A DNA stretch of 64,000 nucleotides from Kitasatospora herbaricolor (GCF_030813695.1 NZ_JAUSVA010000002.1:4960001-5024000), one strand, 5' to 3'. Shown: positions 17,671-26,888, numbered from the stretch's first letter. A program made the numbers and translations. The notes: a model not told the origin generated them from the letters alone.

Positions 17671-19442
17671 GACGCCCCCTCGATGGTGGTACCTGCGGTG
17701 GTGCGGGCCCCGGCCAGGGCGAGCGGAAGCAGCGAGAAGAGCTCGCCGCCGGCTCTCGCCCCGCGGAGCAGACCGAGGAGTTCCTCGTAGCCCTCGGGAT
17801 CGTCCGGGGTGCTCTCGCCGAGCCGGCGCAGCACCCGGTCCAGCGCGGGACGCAGCCAGCGGCCGTCCTGCCAGAGCCGCCCGGTGCGGCCGGCGGCGGC
17901 CTCCTCGCGGTTGTGCGCCCACAGGCCGAGGCAGGCCGCGCCGGCGAAGCAGAGCGCGTACCGCTTGGCCGTCTCGAAGGCCTCCACGGGGACGTCGCCG
18001 ACGGCGTTCTGGTGCCGCTCCATGGCGTCGTGCACCTGAGCGGTGCGGTCCTGCAGCCGCTCGGCCGAGGCCAGCGCGCCCTTCAGCGCGGGCTCGGTGG
18101 CGGCGGCCGCGCGGAGCGCCGCCACGGTGCCGGGCAGCGAGGCGATCACCGAGCTGCCGTGCCGGGCGACCAGGGACAGGCGCGCCGGGTCCAGCTCGGA
18201 CTGCGGGGCGGCCAGCCGGAAGGCGGCCTCGGCGCCGGCCGGGTCACCCAGCCCGCGGCGGTACGCCCGGACCAGTGAACGGAACTGGCTGATCAGCGAG
18301 TTCAGGTTCACCAGGGTGTTGCCGTCGAACAGGCCGACGATCCGGTGGTCGCGGTCGATCTTCTGGAACATGCCGCCCGCGTACACGTCCTTGAGGAAGG
18401 CCCGGGCGCCGAGCAGTCTGGTCAGCTCGGCGATCACGCCCTCGGTGCCGGTCGGCACCAGGTACTTGGTGACCGCCGCGGTGATGCTCAGCTCGCCGGT
18501 CAGGGTGTGCACCGAGCGGGAGGCCACCAGCGCGAGCGCCTCGCCGACCAGCACGTCGGCGGCGGCGTCCGCCAGGGTCCGGCGGGCCTTGGGCAGGTCG
18601 ATCAGCCGGCGGCCGTACAGCTCGCGCTGCTCGGCGAAGTCCAGGGCCAGGGTGAGCGCGTGGTCGGCGGCGCCGAGCGAGAGCGCGGCGCACATCGTCC
18701 GGGTCAGCTGGAGGGCCTTGAGGACGGTCTCCACGCCGCCGCCGACGGTGCCGACCACGGCGGAGGCGGGCACCGGGGCGCGGTCGAAGGCGATGCCGCT
18801 GATGTCGGCGCCCCGGATCCCGTGGGTGGGGATCTTGTCCAGGCAGCGGTAGTGCTCCGGGCCGAGGGTCCGCTTGTCGACCAGCAGCACGCTGAACCCG
18901 CGCGGGCCGCCGGCCTCGGCGGTCCGGGTGAGCAGGGACAGCACGCTGCCCCGGGTGGCGTTGTTGATCAGCCACTTCTCGCCCGAGACCAGGTAGCCGC
19001 CGGTGCCGTCCGGCTCGGCCACCAGCTCGCCGGCCAGCAGGTCGCTGCCGTGCGCCCGCTCGGTGAGGCCGAGCGAGACGGGGACGCAGGCCTCGATGTC
19101 CGCCGCGAGCGCGGCGGCCTGGCCGGCCGAGCCGGAGGTCCAGACGCAGACGCCCCCGAGGTACGTCTTGCCGTGCCCTATCGCCACCGTGAGATCGCGC
19201 CGGGCGACCGTGCGGATCAGCTGGAGCAACTGCTCGTAGCTCTCCAGCCGGCCGCCGTGCGCGACGGGGACGTAGTAGTCCTGGATGCCCCAGGCCTCCA
19301 GCTGCTCGCACAGCTCGGCCGGGAACTGCTCCCGCTCGTCGAGTTCCACGCAGCGGGCCGCGGAGAACAGGGTGGCGGGGTCGGCCGGGTCGCCGAGGTG
19401 GGCCTCCAGGCGCTCGGCGAGCCGGTAGGGGGCGTGGTCCAT
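17664..19442 (-). CDS. Acyl-CoA/ACP dehydrogenase-like protein 2, probable catalytic subunit (592 aa)
   Basis: It begins 2 bases after the acyl-AMP ligase stop. Family blocks are well kept: LTERAHGSDL and SGEKWLINNATRG in the beta domain, QRELYGRRLIDLPKARR in the third domain, and LFDGNT where the catalytic carboxylate sits (Asp373 in place of the usual Glu). It is paralogous to the neighbouring dehydrogenase-like protein and the pair share the extended C terminus. The likely role is FAD-dependent alpha,beta-desaturation of the acyl group on the stand-alone ACP, as seen with acyl-AMP ligase-linked dehydrogenases in lipopeptide pathways. Confidence 0.87.
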   Translation of the reverse strand: MDHAPYRLAERLEAHLGDPADPATLFSAARCVELDEREQFPAELCEQLEAWGIQDYYVPVAHGGRLESYEQLLQLIRTVARRDLTVAIGHGKTYLGGVCVWTSGSAGQAAALAADIEACVPVSLGLTERAHGSDLLAGELVAEPDGTGGYLVSGEKWLINNATRGSVLSLLTRTAEAGGPRGFSVLLVDKRTLGPEHYRCLDKIPTHGIRGADISGIAFDRAPVPASAVVGTVGGGVETVLKALQLTRTMCAALSLGAADHALTLALDFAEQRELYGRRLIDLPKARRTLADAAADVLVGEALALVASRSVHTLTGELSITAAVTKYLVPTGTEGVIAELTRLLGARAFLKDVYAGGMFQKIDRDHRIVGLFDGNTLVNLNSLISQFRSLVRAYRRGLGDPAGAEAAFRLAAPQSELDPARLSLVARHGSSVIASLPGTVAALRAAAATEPALKGALASAERLQDRTAQVHDAMERHQNAVGDVPVEAFETAKRYALCFAGAACLGLWAHNREEAAAGRTGRLWQDGRWLRPALDRVLRRLGESTPDDPEGYEELLGLLRGARAGGELFSLLPLALAGARTTAGTTIEGASC

Positions 19443-19443
19443 G

Positions 19444-21243
19444 TCAGGCCACCGGTTCCAGCACGGGCTCGGCGGAGGCCCGGAGCAGCGCGGCGACCTC
19501 GGTGTCCAGCGAGGAGTGCAGCGCCGTGATGGCGCCGTCCAGGAACAGCTTGCGCATCAGGGTCCGCTGGATCTTGCCGGAGGTGGTCTTGCGGATGGTG
19601 CCGGGGCGCACCAGCAGCACGTTGCCCGCCGGGACGTTGAACTCCTTGCCGACCAGCTGCCGGATGCCGGCCAGCAGGGTCGGCAGGTCGGTGCTCGCCG
19701 CGGTGGCGCGCACCTCCTGGACGACCACCAGGTGCTCGCGGTCGGTGTCCACCGCGAAGACCGAGCCGGCGCCGGCGCCGAGCGCCGGGTCCATCGCCTG
19801 GACGGCGCGCTCCACGTCGTGCGGGTAGAGGTTGCGGCCGTTGATGATGACCATTTCCTTGAGCCGGCCGGTGACGTAGAGCTGGCCCTCGTCGAGCACG
19901 CCCAGGTCGCCGGTGCGCAGCCAGCCGGCGGCGTCCGGGCCCTCGGTGCCCGCGATGCCGGCGTCGAAGATCTCCTTGTTGGTCTCCGGGCGGGCCCAGT
20001 AGCCGGGGGCCACGCTGTCGCCCTTGATCCAGATCTCGCCGACGTGGCCGTCCGGCTGCTGGGTGAGCGACTGCGGCTCGACGATCCGGACGTCGAAGTC
20101 CTCGACGATGCCGCTGCTGACCAGGGTGCGGGACGCGCTGCCCTCGGCGGCGGCGAGCAGCTCGCCGCGCTCCAGCGCCACCGCGTCGGCGGTCCGTTCG
20201 ACCGGGGCCTGGCCGAGCGGGGTCCCGGAGACCAGCAGGGTGGTCTCCGCCATGCCGTAGCAGGGGAAGAAGGACTCGGCGCGGAACCCGGCCGGCGCGA
20301 AGCGCTCGGCGAAGGCGCGCAGGGTCTCGGCCCGGATCGGCTCGGCGCCGTTGCAGGCGGCCACCCAGCTGGAGAGGTCCAGGGTGGCGAGCTGCTCGTC
20401 GGTGACCCGGCGCAGGCAGAGGTCGTAGGCGAAGTTGGGGCCGCCGCCGACGGTGACCTTGTACTGGTCGATCATCTGCAGCCAGCGGAACGGCCGCTTC
20501 AGGAAGGACACCGGGGACATCAGCACCGCCGAGCCGCCCAGCCAGAGCGGCTGCAGGATGTGCCCGATCAGGCCCATGTCGTGGTAGAAGGGCAGCCAAC
20601 CGCCGAACCGGGACTCGGAGTCGGAGCCGACCGAGCGCTGGATGGCGGCCTCGTTGGCGAGCAGGTTGCGGTGCGAGACCATCACGCCCTTGGGGGCGCT
20701 GGTCGAGCCGGAGGTGTACTGCAGGAAGGCCAGGTGGTCGGGGCCGAAGCTCGGCCTGGTCCACGCCTCGGGGTCGCCGTAGGCCGGCTCGCCGTGCTCG
20801 TCCACGCCGTCGACGGCGAGGCAGGAGATGTGGTCGAGCCCCTCGGCGGCCAGCCAGGCCGAGATCTGCGGCTCGTTGGCGGCGTCGGTGAGCACCGCGC
20901 GCACCTCGGCGTCGTGCAGGATGCCGGCCACCCGCTGGAAGTGGTGGCCCTGGTCGCCGGGCAGCGGCGCGGGAACGGCCACCGCGCCGGCGTACAGGCA
21001 GCCGACGAACGCCTTGACGAACGCCATGCTGGACGGGAACAGCAGCAGCACCTGCTTGCCGAAGGTGCCCTTGCTCTGCAGCCAGGACGCCACCCGCTTG
21101 GCCTCGGTGTCGAGGTCGGCGTAGGTCAGGTGGTCGGCCTCGGAGCCGGTCGCGCCGTCCCGCAGGAAGATGAACGCGTCCTTGGCCCCCAGGGCGCCGG
21201 TGCGCGCGAGAACCAGTTCCGTGAAGGTCTCGAACCTCGTCAA
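19444..21243 (-). CDS. Fatty acyl-AMP ligase (FAAL), 599 aa
   Basis: It activates a fatty acid as acyl-adenylate and loads it on a carrier protein. Visible blocks are LQYTSGSTSAPKGVMVSH (A3), the FAAL-type LPFYHDMGLIGHILQPL, CYGMAETTLL (A5), WLRTGDLG (A7) and TSGKIQRT with the late lysine near residue 560. The start is TTG 21243 with GAGGGA at proper spacing; an upstream ATG frame reads as Arg-rich noncoding sequence. It opens a tight array FAAL, dehydrogenase 2, dehydrogenase 1, ACP and PKS, with gaps or overlaps from 1 base to about 60 bases. A shared regulatory element lies 74 bases upstream. Confidence 0.93.
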   Translation of the reverse strand: MTRFETFTELVLARTGALGAKDAFIFLRDGATGSEADHLTYADLDTEAKRVASWLQSKGTFGKQVLLLFPSSMAFVKAFVGCLYAGAVAVPAPLPGDQGHHFQRVAGILHDAEVRAVLTDAANEPQISAWLAAEGLDHISCLAVDGVDEHGEPAYGDPEAWTRPSFGPDHLAFLQYTSGSTSAPKGVMVSHRNLLANEAAIQRSVGSDSESRFGGWLPFYHDMGLIGHILQPLWLGGSAVLMSPVSFLKRPFRWLQMIDQYKVTVGGGPNFAYDLCLRRVTDEQLATLDLSSWVAACNGAEPIRAETLRAFAERFAPAGFRAESFFPCYGMAETTLLVSGTPLGQAPVERTADAVALERGELLAAAEGSASRTLVSSGIVEDFDVRIVEPQSLTQQPDGHVGEIWIKGDSVAPGYWARPETNKEIFDAGIAGTEGPDAAGWLRTGDLGVLDEGQLYVTGRLKEMVIINGRNLYPHDVERAVQAMDPALGAGAGSVFAVDTDREHLVVVQEVRATAASTDLPTLLAGIRQLVGKEFNVPAGNVLLVRPGTIRKTTSGKIQRTLMRKLFLDGAITALHSSLDTEVAALLRASAEPVLEPVA

Positions 21244-21316
21244 CGTCTTTCCCTCGCCTCGATCGTGGACCTGGACCCGAGGGGCCGGTCGATGGGATGA
21301 GGCCATCGTGACCGGG

Positions 21317-21335
21317 GGCGCTTTAGCGGCTCTTG
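21317..21335 (-). promoter_or_regulatory. Shared cluster element, copy 3 (upstream of FAAL)
   Basis: On the minus strand: CAAGAGCCGCTAAAGCGCC, about 74 bases before the FAAL start. It is a full match to CAAG-N5-CTWWAGCGSC. It probably controls the FAAL-to-PKS transcript. Confidence 0.6.
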
Positions 21336-21417
21336 CGCGCCGCCGGTGCGCCCCCGGGCGGGGCCGCACGGGACGGTCCGGGTACGACGGGGCGAGGCCG
21401 GGCCAGGCCGGACGGCG

Positions 21418-21672
21418 TCAGACCAGGCGGTCCAGGAACTCCAACTGCCGCCACAGTTCCGCCTCCTGGGCGGTCGGCGGCAGGTCGGGGACGAGCCGCT
21501 CGGGGTGCCCGGTGGGCAGCTCCGGCGGCCGCTCGCCCTCGATGATGAGCTCCAGCGCACGGGCCGGCGGCACCAGCCCGGCCATGCTCCCCGTCGCCAC
21601 CAGGCCAGCCCAGATCTGATGCATCATCAGGTGGAGGAATCTGGGTACCCGCCACCACAGCCGATCGGCCAT
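21418..21672 (-). CDS. Small DUF6059-like protein (84 aa)
   Basis: The ATG at 21672 has a strong site (GGGAGGACGAG). The peptide has a basic, Trp-containing N terminus, one weakly hydrophobic helix (HQIWAGLVATGSMAG), and the segment GHPERLVPDLPPT followed by an acidic helix. The GHPERLxPDxP block is what I recall from the small DUF6059 proteins found near streptomycete metabolite clusters; I could not check this. It has its own upstream region because a terminator separates it from the MMPL gene. Function unknown. Confidence 0.65.
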   Translation of the reverse strand: MADRLWWRVPRFLHLMMHQIWAGLVATGSMAGLVPPARALELIIEGERPPELPTGHPERLVPDLPPTAQEAELWRQLEFLDRLV

Positions 21673-22030
21673 CTCGTCCTCCCGCTTGATCCATGGGTGT
21701 TCCGTACGTGCGTTGCGCCGGGCACTGCTCGCCGGGTGCTGCCCTGGTGCTGCTGGCCCCTGCCGGGCGCTGCCGGGTGCTGCCGGGAGCTTTCTCGGGT
21801 GGTACGGCCCCGGACCTCCGGCCGGTCCGTCCGCCCGTCCTGGCTGTCGGCGTCCGGACGCCGTTCCATGAGCGCCCGGCCGGGGGAACGGGGCCGGGGA
21901 ACGAGGCAGGGCGTCCCGCCGGGCCGTGGTGGCCCGGCGGGACGCCGCCCCGGGGAGCCCCGGTCCGCGTACTGCTCGGTTGTCCGGCCCCGGTCGTCGC
22001 CGACCGGGCCCGGCGGTGCCCTGCCTCGGG
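21673..22030. other. Intergenic region between MMPL stop and small ORF start (358 bases)
   Basis: It contains the MMPL terminator (21910-21946) and, between that and 21673, a GC-rich stretch with several imperfect copies of GTGCTGCCGGG. No credible gene is present. The part next to 21672 must hold the promoter of the small ORF if the terminator is efficient. Confidence 0.6.
21910..21946. terminator. 16-bp perfect terminator hairpin after the MMPL gene
   Basis: Arms 21910-21925 and 21931-21946 are perfectly complementary with a 5-base loop. It lies about 85 bases past the MMPL stop and separates two minus-strand transcription units. Confidence 0.8.
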
Positions 22031-24247
22031 TCAGGCGGTGGTGACCAGCTTCGGTGCCGCCGTCCGGGCACCGGCCGGGGCCGGCTCCTCCTCGTCGCCG
22101 GCGCCGCCCTCGTCCACGCCGAACCGCTCGTGCAGCCGCTTCAGCGGGCCCGGGGCCCACCAGGCGGCCTTGCCGAGCATGGCCATCACGGCCGGGACGA
22201 GCAGGGTGCGCACCACGGCCGCGTCGATCAGCACCGCGAAGGCGGCGCCCAGGCCGAGCTCCTTGATGAAGGCCAGCCGGGACAGGCCGAGCGCGCCGAT
22301 CGCGACGAAGAACAGCAGGGCGGCCGAGGTGACGATGCCGCCGGTGCGGGAGATGCCGACCGCGACGGCCGAGCGCTCGTCCAGGCCGGTGCCGCGGGCC
22401 TCCTTGATCCGGCCCAGCAGGAAGACGTTGTAGTCGGTGGAGAGCCCGAAGGCGAGCGCGAACAGCACCACCGGCGAGGTCTCCTCCAGCGCGCCGGTGG
22501 CGGTGAAGTCCAGCAGGCCGGACAGGTGGCCCTGCTGGAAGACCCAGACCAGCATGCCGAACGCGGCGGCGACCGACAGCGCGTTCATCAGCAGGCCCTG
22601 GAAGGCCAGCCAGACCGAGCCGGTGAACAGGAAGAGCAGCAGGACGGTCAGCCCGGCCAGCACCAGGCCGGCGGGCAGCAGGTGGTCGCCGATGCTGGCG
22701 CGCTGGGCCAGGAAGTCGGCGCTGGCGCCGGTGAACCGGGCCTGGAACGGCGCCGCGGTGCGCTGCACCTGCTGGACGGTGTCCAGGGCCGCGGCCTGCA
22801 GCGGCTCGCCCGCCACCGAGGCGTCGATCTGCCAGTGGCCGGCGTCCAGCTGGACGGGGGCGGCGACGCGCTGCACGCCCGGCACCCGGCCGACCCGGGT
22901 GCCGTACTCGTCGAGCGCGGCGCTCGCGTCGGCCGGGGCGTCCAGCACGATCCGCACCGAGGCGGGCTGCTGGGCGTACTCGGTGCCGAGCTCCTCGGCG
23001 ACCTGCCCGGCGGAGACCGAGCGCGGCAGCACCGACTGGTCGACGCCGGTGAACTTGATGCCGGTCACCGGGGCCGCGATGCCGAGCAGGACGACCACAC
23101 CGGTCACCGCGTACAGCAGCGGGCGGCGCATCACGCCGTGCGCGAGGCGCTCCCAGCGGCGGACCACCCGGGCCGCGCCCTCGGCGCGGCCGCGGCGGAA
23201 GGACAGCGCGTCGATCTTCGGGCCGAGCACGGCGAGCACCGCGGGCAGCACGACCAGCGCGAAGAAGGCGGCCGACAGCACCGTGAGGATGCCCGAGCTG
23301 CCGAGCGAACGCAGGTACGGCAGCGGGAAGATGAGCAGCGCGGAGAGCGCCACGGCGACGGTGAAGGCGCTGAACGCGACGGTCCGCCCGGCGGTCAGCA
23401 CCGTGCGGCGGACGGCCCGGGCGGTGCCCTCGACCCCGGCCTCGACGCCGGCCGCGTACTCCTCGCGGAAGCGGGAGACCATCAGCAGGCTGAAGTCGAT
23501 GCAGAGCCCGAGCCCGAGTGCGAAGATCAGGTTCATCGCGCTGGTGGAGACGTTGGTGAACAGCGTGAGCACCCGGGTGCCGAGCATCGCCAGCATCATC
23601 GCGAAGACCCCGCCGAGCAGCGGGATCAGGCCGGCGACCAGGCCGCGGAAGACGATCACCAGCAGGACCAGCAGGATCGGCAGCGAGAGCGTCTCGGCCA
23701 TCCCCAGGTCCTTCTCGGACACCTCGCCGACCTGGACGTGGCCGACGGTCGCGCCGCCGAGCAGCGTGCGGTCCTTCAGCAGCGGGTCGGCGGCGACGTC
23801 GTGCTCCAGCGCCTTCACGGCGTCGACGTCGGAGGGCGAGCTGAGGGTGCCCAGGTCGGCCAGCACGACGGTGCTGCGGCCGTCCTCGGCGATCAGCGCC
23901 GGCAGGTGGGCGCCGGAGTAGTCCAGCACCCGCTTGACCTCGGGCCGGCCCTTCAGCAGGCCGACCGCGGCGGCGACCTCCGGCGGGACGGGCGAGTCGG
24001 CGGTCAGCGGGACGTCGGTGCGGACCAGCAGGACGTAGCCCTGCTGCGGGTCGATCCCGGTGGCCTGCTGGATCACCTTGCGGGCGGTGACGTTGCCGCC
24101 TCCGGGGTCGTCGTAGTCGGAGGCCCCGTTGGTCAGGTGCTGCTGGAGCGAGGAACCGATGGCTCCCGCGACGACCAGCAGTACCAGCGATGCCAGCAGG
24201 ACCAGCCGCCGCCTCTGGTGGAGGAGGGATGCGAGTGCTTTGAACAT
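22031..24247 (-). CDS. MMPL/RND-family membrane transporter (738 aa)
   Basis: The ATG at 24247 follows TGAGG. The topology is that of actinobacterial MMPL proteins: one N-terminal helix (LVLLASLVLLVVAGAIG), a large outer domain, a helix bundle with FALGLGLCIDFSLLMVSRFREE, then a second outer domain and bundle with LAFGLSTDYNVFLLGRIKE. Both repeats keep the Asp-Tyr/Phe proton-relay segment. MMPL proteins export lipidic products, which suits a fatty-acyl-derived metabolite. A 395-base upstream gap and a strong downstream terminator indicate that it is transcribed alone. Confidence 0.92.
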   Translation of the reverse strand: MFKALASLLHQRRRLVLLASLVLLVVAGAIGSSLQQHLTNGASDYDDPGGGNVTARKVIQQATGIDPQQGYVLLVRTDVPLTADSPVPPEVAAAVGLLKGRPEVKRVLDYSGAHLPALIAEDGRSTVVLADLGTLSSPSDVDAVKALEHDVAADPLLKDRTLLGGATVGHVQVGEVSEKDLGMAETLSLPILLVLLVIVFRGLVAGLIPLLGGVFAMMLAMLGTRVLTLFTNVSTSAMNLIFALGLGLCIDFSLLMVSRFREEYAAGVEAGVEGTARAVRRTVLTAGRTVAFSAFTVAVALSALLIFPLPYLRSLGSSGILTVLSAAFFALVVLPAVLAVLGPKIDALSFRRGRAEGAARVVRRWERLAHGVMRRPLLYAVTGVVVLLGIAAPVTGIKFTGVDQSVLPRSVSAGQVAEELGTEYAQQPASVRIVLDAPADASAALDEYGTRVGRVPGVQRVAAPVQLDAGHWQIDASVAGEPLQAAALDTVQQVQRTAAPFQARFTGASADFLAQRASIGDHLLPAGLVLAGLTVLLLFLFTGSVWLAFQGLLMNALSVAAAFGMLVWVFQQGHLSGLLDFTATGALEETSPVVLFALAFGLSTDYNVFLLGRIKEARGTGLDERSAVAVGISRTGGIVTSAALLFFVAIGALGLSRLAFIKELGLGAAFAVLIDAAVVRTLLVPAVMAMLGKAAWWAPGPLKRLHERFGVDEGGAGDEEEPAPAGARTAAPKLVTTA

Positions 24248-24642
24248 GGCCTCAGCGCTTTCGTCGGTGGGTCTGGTGGTTCGGCGGTGGTGCGGCAGGC
24301 CGGCCGCGACGCTGCGGTGCGGGCTGCTGGGCTCCGGGGAGGGGCCGGGCTCCGGGTGCCGGGTCGCGGGGGTGGCGGTCCGGCGGAGGGTGGTTGGAAC
24401 GGGTCCTGCGATGCGGGGGAAGGTGGGGCTTCCCGGTGGGCGGTTGATGTTCGGTACATGACATCCGGGGGGAATCTCGGCCCGCAACGGCAGCCGGTCG
24501 ACCGGCCCGGGGTGGCGGGGCCGGCCGACGATGGCCGGGCCCGGCCCGCTCCCCGGGAACGGGGAGCGGGGAGCGTCGGCGCGGCGGGGACGTACGGGCC
24601 CGGGTGCGCGGCGAGGGGGAGCGCCGCACACCCGGGCCGGTC
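24248..24642. other. Upstream region of the MMPL gene (395 bases)
   Basis: No gene is supported here; open frames are Arg/Pro-rich shadows. The only less GC-rich part is around 24440-24480 and carries an inverted repeat (separate entry). It should contain the MMPL promoter and the end of the ACP copy B transcript. Confidence 0.5.
24446..24465. promoter_or_regulatory. Inverted repeat in the MMPL upstream region
   Basis: The plus strand reads GATGTTCGGTACATGACATC: arms GATGT/ACATC around a 10-base centre that itself contains ATGT/ACAT-like halves. It stands out as one of few AT-containing palindromes in the block and could be a repressor operator for the exporter. The distance to the MMPL start is about 200 bases. 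Confidence 0.35.
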
Positions 24643-24867
24643 TCAGGCGGCCAGCAGCGTGTAGATGCCGCGCAGGCTGCGCTCGGAGAGCAGCTTGCCG
24701 ACCGACACCCGCTTCCCGGTCTCCTTCTCCACCGCGGCGATCAGGCGCAGCAGGTGCAGGGAGTCCCAGGAGACGACCTTGTCGAAGTCGTTCTCAAGGT
24801 CGGTCTCGGCCAGCGGGAGGGCGAGCTCGTCACGGACGATCTGGATGAAGGCGGTCTCGGTGATCAT
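24643..24867 (-). CDS. Free-standing acyl carrier protein, glyceryl-ACP type, copy B (74 aa)
   Basis: The carrier serine is in SWDSLHLLRL, about residue 35. Overall it matches ACP copy A (10958) along the whole length. Its position directly downstream of the FkbH-like gene (92-base gap) makes it the probable glyceryl carrier: FkbH-like enzymes load a 3-carbon glycolytic unit onto exactly this kind of small ACP. Start ATG 24867 with GAAAGAGG upstream. Confidence 0.9.
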   Translation of the reverse strand: MITETAFIQIVRDELALPLAETDLENDFDKVVSWDSLHLLRLIAAVEKETGKRVSVGKLLSERSLRGIYTLLAA

Positions 24868-24959
24868 GCCTACGGCCTCTTTCGGGTGTCGGGGTTTCGC
24901 GTCGCGGTGGGGCGCCGGCCGCGGGGCCCGCCCGGGAGGTCCGGGCCCCGCGGGGCGGT

Positions 24960-26888
24960 TCAGAAGTCGGTGTCGAGCCGGAGGTGGGACGGGACGGCCG
25001 GCAGCTCGGCCAGCGGGTGCGAGAAGGAGAGCTCCTCCTCGTCGCCGCCGTTCGGCTCGAAGCCCAGCGAGGGCCAGAAGTCCCGGACCCGGTGGTTCTT
25101 CTTGGTCGGGCGGTACGCGGCCGTCACCGGCCCCAGGCCCTGGGCGACGGCGTACGCCAGCACCGAGGTCACCGTCGCCTGCTCGATGCCGCGGGAGAAC
25201 ACCCGGCAGCTCAGCAGCAGGTTGTCGATGTGCAGGCCCTGCGGGGTGCGGTGGGCGAACAGGGCGCCGACCACACCGTTGTCGCCGAACCGGTCGCCCG
25301 AGCGGACGGAGAGCACCAGGTGGTCCGGGTCCTCGATCCGCTCCCGGACCTCGGCCGGCTGCAGCCGCTCCGTGGTCAGGTTGAACTGGTTCGTCCGCAG
25401 GGTCAGTTGGGCGACCCGGGCGAGATCGGCCTCGCCCACGGCGGCCACCTTCACCTGGACGCCCAGCTGCTCCAGGTACTCCTCCAGCGACCCGCTGCTG
25501 TCCAGCAGGTCCTGCCGGTCGGACTCGACCCGGTACAGCGCGGCCCGGGCGCGGTCCTCCGCGGTCAGCTCGCGGACGTCGAACCAGCCGTCGGCGAGCA
25601 GCCGCTCGACGTGCAGGGCCGGCTCCTCGTCGAGGCGGACCACCGCGACCTCGGGCAGGCTGGACGCCACCAGGCCGGTCTCGAAGGGCGAGTCGTCGGC
25701 GAACACGAAGCTGTCCACCCCGAGGTTGAGCTTCGCCGCGATGTCCCGCAGGTTGCCGTCCTTGGGGTTCCAGTTGGCGTTCACCCGGACGAAGTCGGTG
25801 TCGCGAAGCACCATGTCCGGGTGGGTGCGCAGGACTTCGAGCACCGGCTCCTGGTCGTTCTTGCTGCTCACGGCGAGCAGCACGCCCTGGGAGCCGATCT
25901 GCTTCGCGATCTTCTGGAAGTTCCCGAAGGCCTCGCCGCGGAAGGTGGTCGCGGCGGCGATGCCGTCCGCGCCGTCGTCGCCGAGGACCCCGTCCCAGAG
26001 GGTGTTGTCCAGGTCCAGCACCAGGACCTTCTTGGCCCGCCCACGCAGGGTGCGGGCCAGGTGGCCGATCTCCCGGGCGTACCGGCCCAGCAGCTCGTCC
26101 CCCAGGTTGGCCTTGGCGTAGGACGCCATCCGGGGCTCGTTGAGCGCCCCGCCGAGGGCCACCAGCGGGTCCAGGTCGATCACCACGACCCGCTCGTGGA
26201 CGGCGGCCAGCCGGAGCAGGCCGGCGTTGAACTCGCGCCAGGCGACGCCGAGCGCGGCCCGCGAGCGGAGGTCCACCAGCTGGTGGGTGTGCAGCCGGTG
26301 CAGCGGCAGGGTGTTCAGCACCAGGGTGCCGGTGCCGTGCTCGACGTACCGCTCGACCAGCTTGGCGAGCTGGGCGAGCTTGGTGCCGGCCGCCTTCTCC
26401 AGGTCCTCCACCCGCCAGACGACGGGCAGTTCGTCGAAGACCGCCTGCGCGTCCAGGACGACCAGCGCCAGGTCCAGCCCGGGGGCGTAGAGCTGGCTGC
26501 CGGTGTCCTGCAGCTCGCGCAGGTAGCCGTCGAAGTCGCCGAGGGCGAGCCGGAGCAGGATGCCGTGCCGGGCCAGTTCGGCGGTCAGCGGCGCGGCGAG
26601 CGCGCCGACGGTGGAGTGGCCGGCCACCGCCACCGACACGGTGAGCGTCCCGGGGTTGGCGGCGGCGACCTCCTCGGGGTCGAGCCGGGAGAGCAGCTGC
26701 CCGGCCCGGACGAGGTCGGCGGCGCCCTTGTCGCCGTGCGCGAGCTCCGCGAGCAGCGGCGCGACGGACGGGTACTCGGTGACGAGCCGGCCCTCGGACT
26801 GCAGGGCGCGCAGCCGGTCCAGCGGGGCGGCCGGCCCCGACGGGTCTGCCGCGCTCGTGGGGCGCGGGGTGTTCACGACCGTGGACAT
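24960..26888 (-). CDS. FkbH-like HAD-IIIC phosphatase/glyceryltransferase (642 aa)
   Basis: FkbH-type enzymes dephosphorylate 1,3-bisphosphoglycerate and transfer the glyceryl group to an ACP. The HAD motif LDLDNTLWDG (Asp292, Asp294) opens a HAD-IIIC domain (about 285-450), with SSKND and FADDSPFE further on. A GNAT-like C-terminal domain (about 470-620) carries the acyl-accepting Cys561 in LLSCRVFSRG. The N-terminal 280 residues form an SGNH-like region found in the long form of the family. Start ATG 26888. Together with ACP copy B and KAS III-2 it forms a glyceryl-unit module. Confidence 0.92.
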   Translation of the reverse strand: MSTVVNTPRPTSAADPSGPAAPLDRLRALQSEGRLVTEYPSVAPLLAELAHGDKGAADLVRAGQLLSRLDPEEVAAANPGTLTVSVAVAGHSTVGALAAPLTAELARHGILLRLALGDFDGYLRELQDTGSQLYAPGLDLALVVLDAQAVFDELPVVWRVEDLEKAAGTKLAQLAKLVERYVEHGTGTLVLNTLPLHRLHTHQLVDLRSRAALGVAWREFNAGLLRLAAVHERVVVIDLDPLVALGGALNEPRMASYAKANLGDELLGRYAREIGHLARTLRGRAKKVLVLDLDNTLWDGVLGDDGADGIAAATTFRGEAFGNFQKIAKQIGSQGVLLAVSSKNDQEPVLEVLRTHPDMVLRDTDFVRVNANWNPKDGNLRDIAAKLNLGVDSFVFADDSPFETGLVASSLPEVAVVRLDEEPALHVERLLADGWFDVRELTAEDRARAALYRVESDRQDLLDSSGSLEEYLEQLGVQVKVAAVGEADLARVAQLTLRTNQFNLTTERLQPAEVRERIEDPDHLVLSVRSGDRFGDNGVVGALFAHRTPQGLHIDNLLLSCRVFSRGIEQATVTSVLAYAVAQGLGPVTAAYRPTKKNHRVRDFWPSLGFEPNGGDEEELSFSHPLAELPAVPSHLRLDTDF

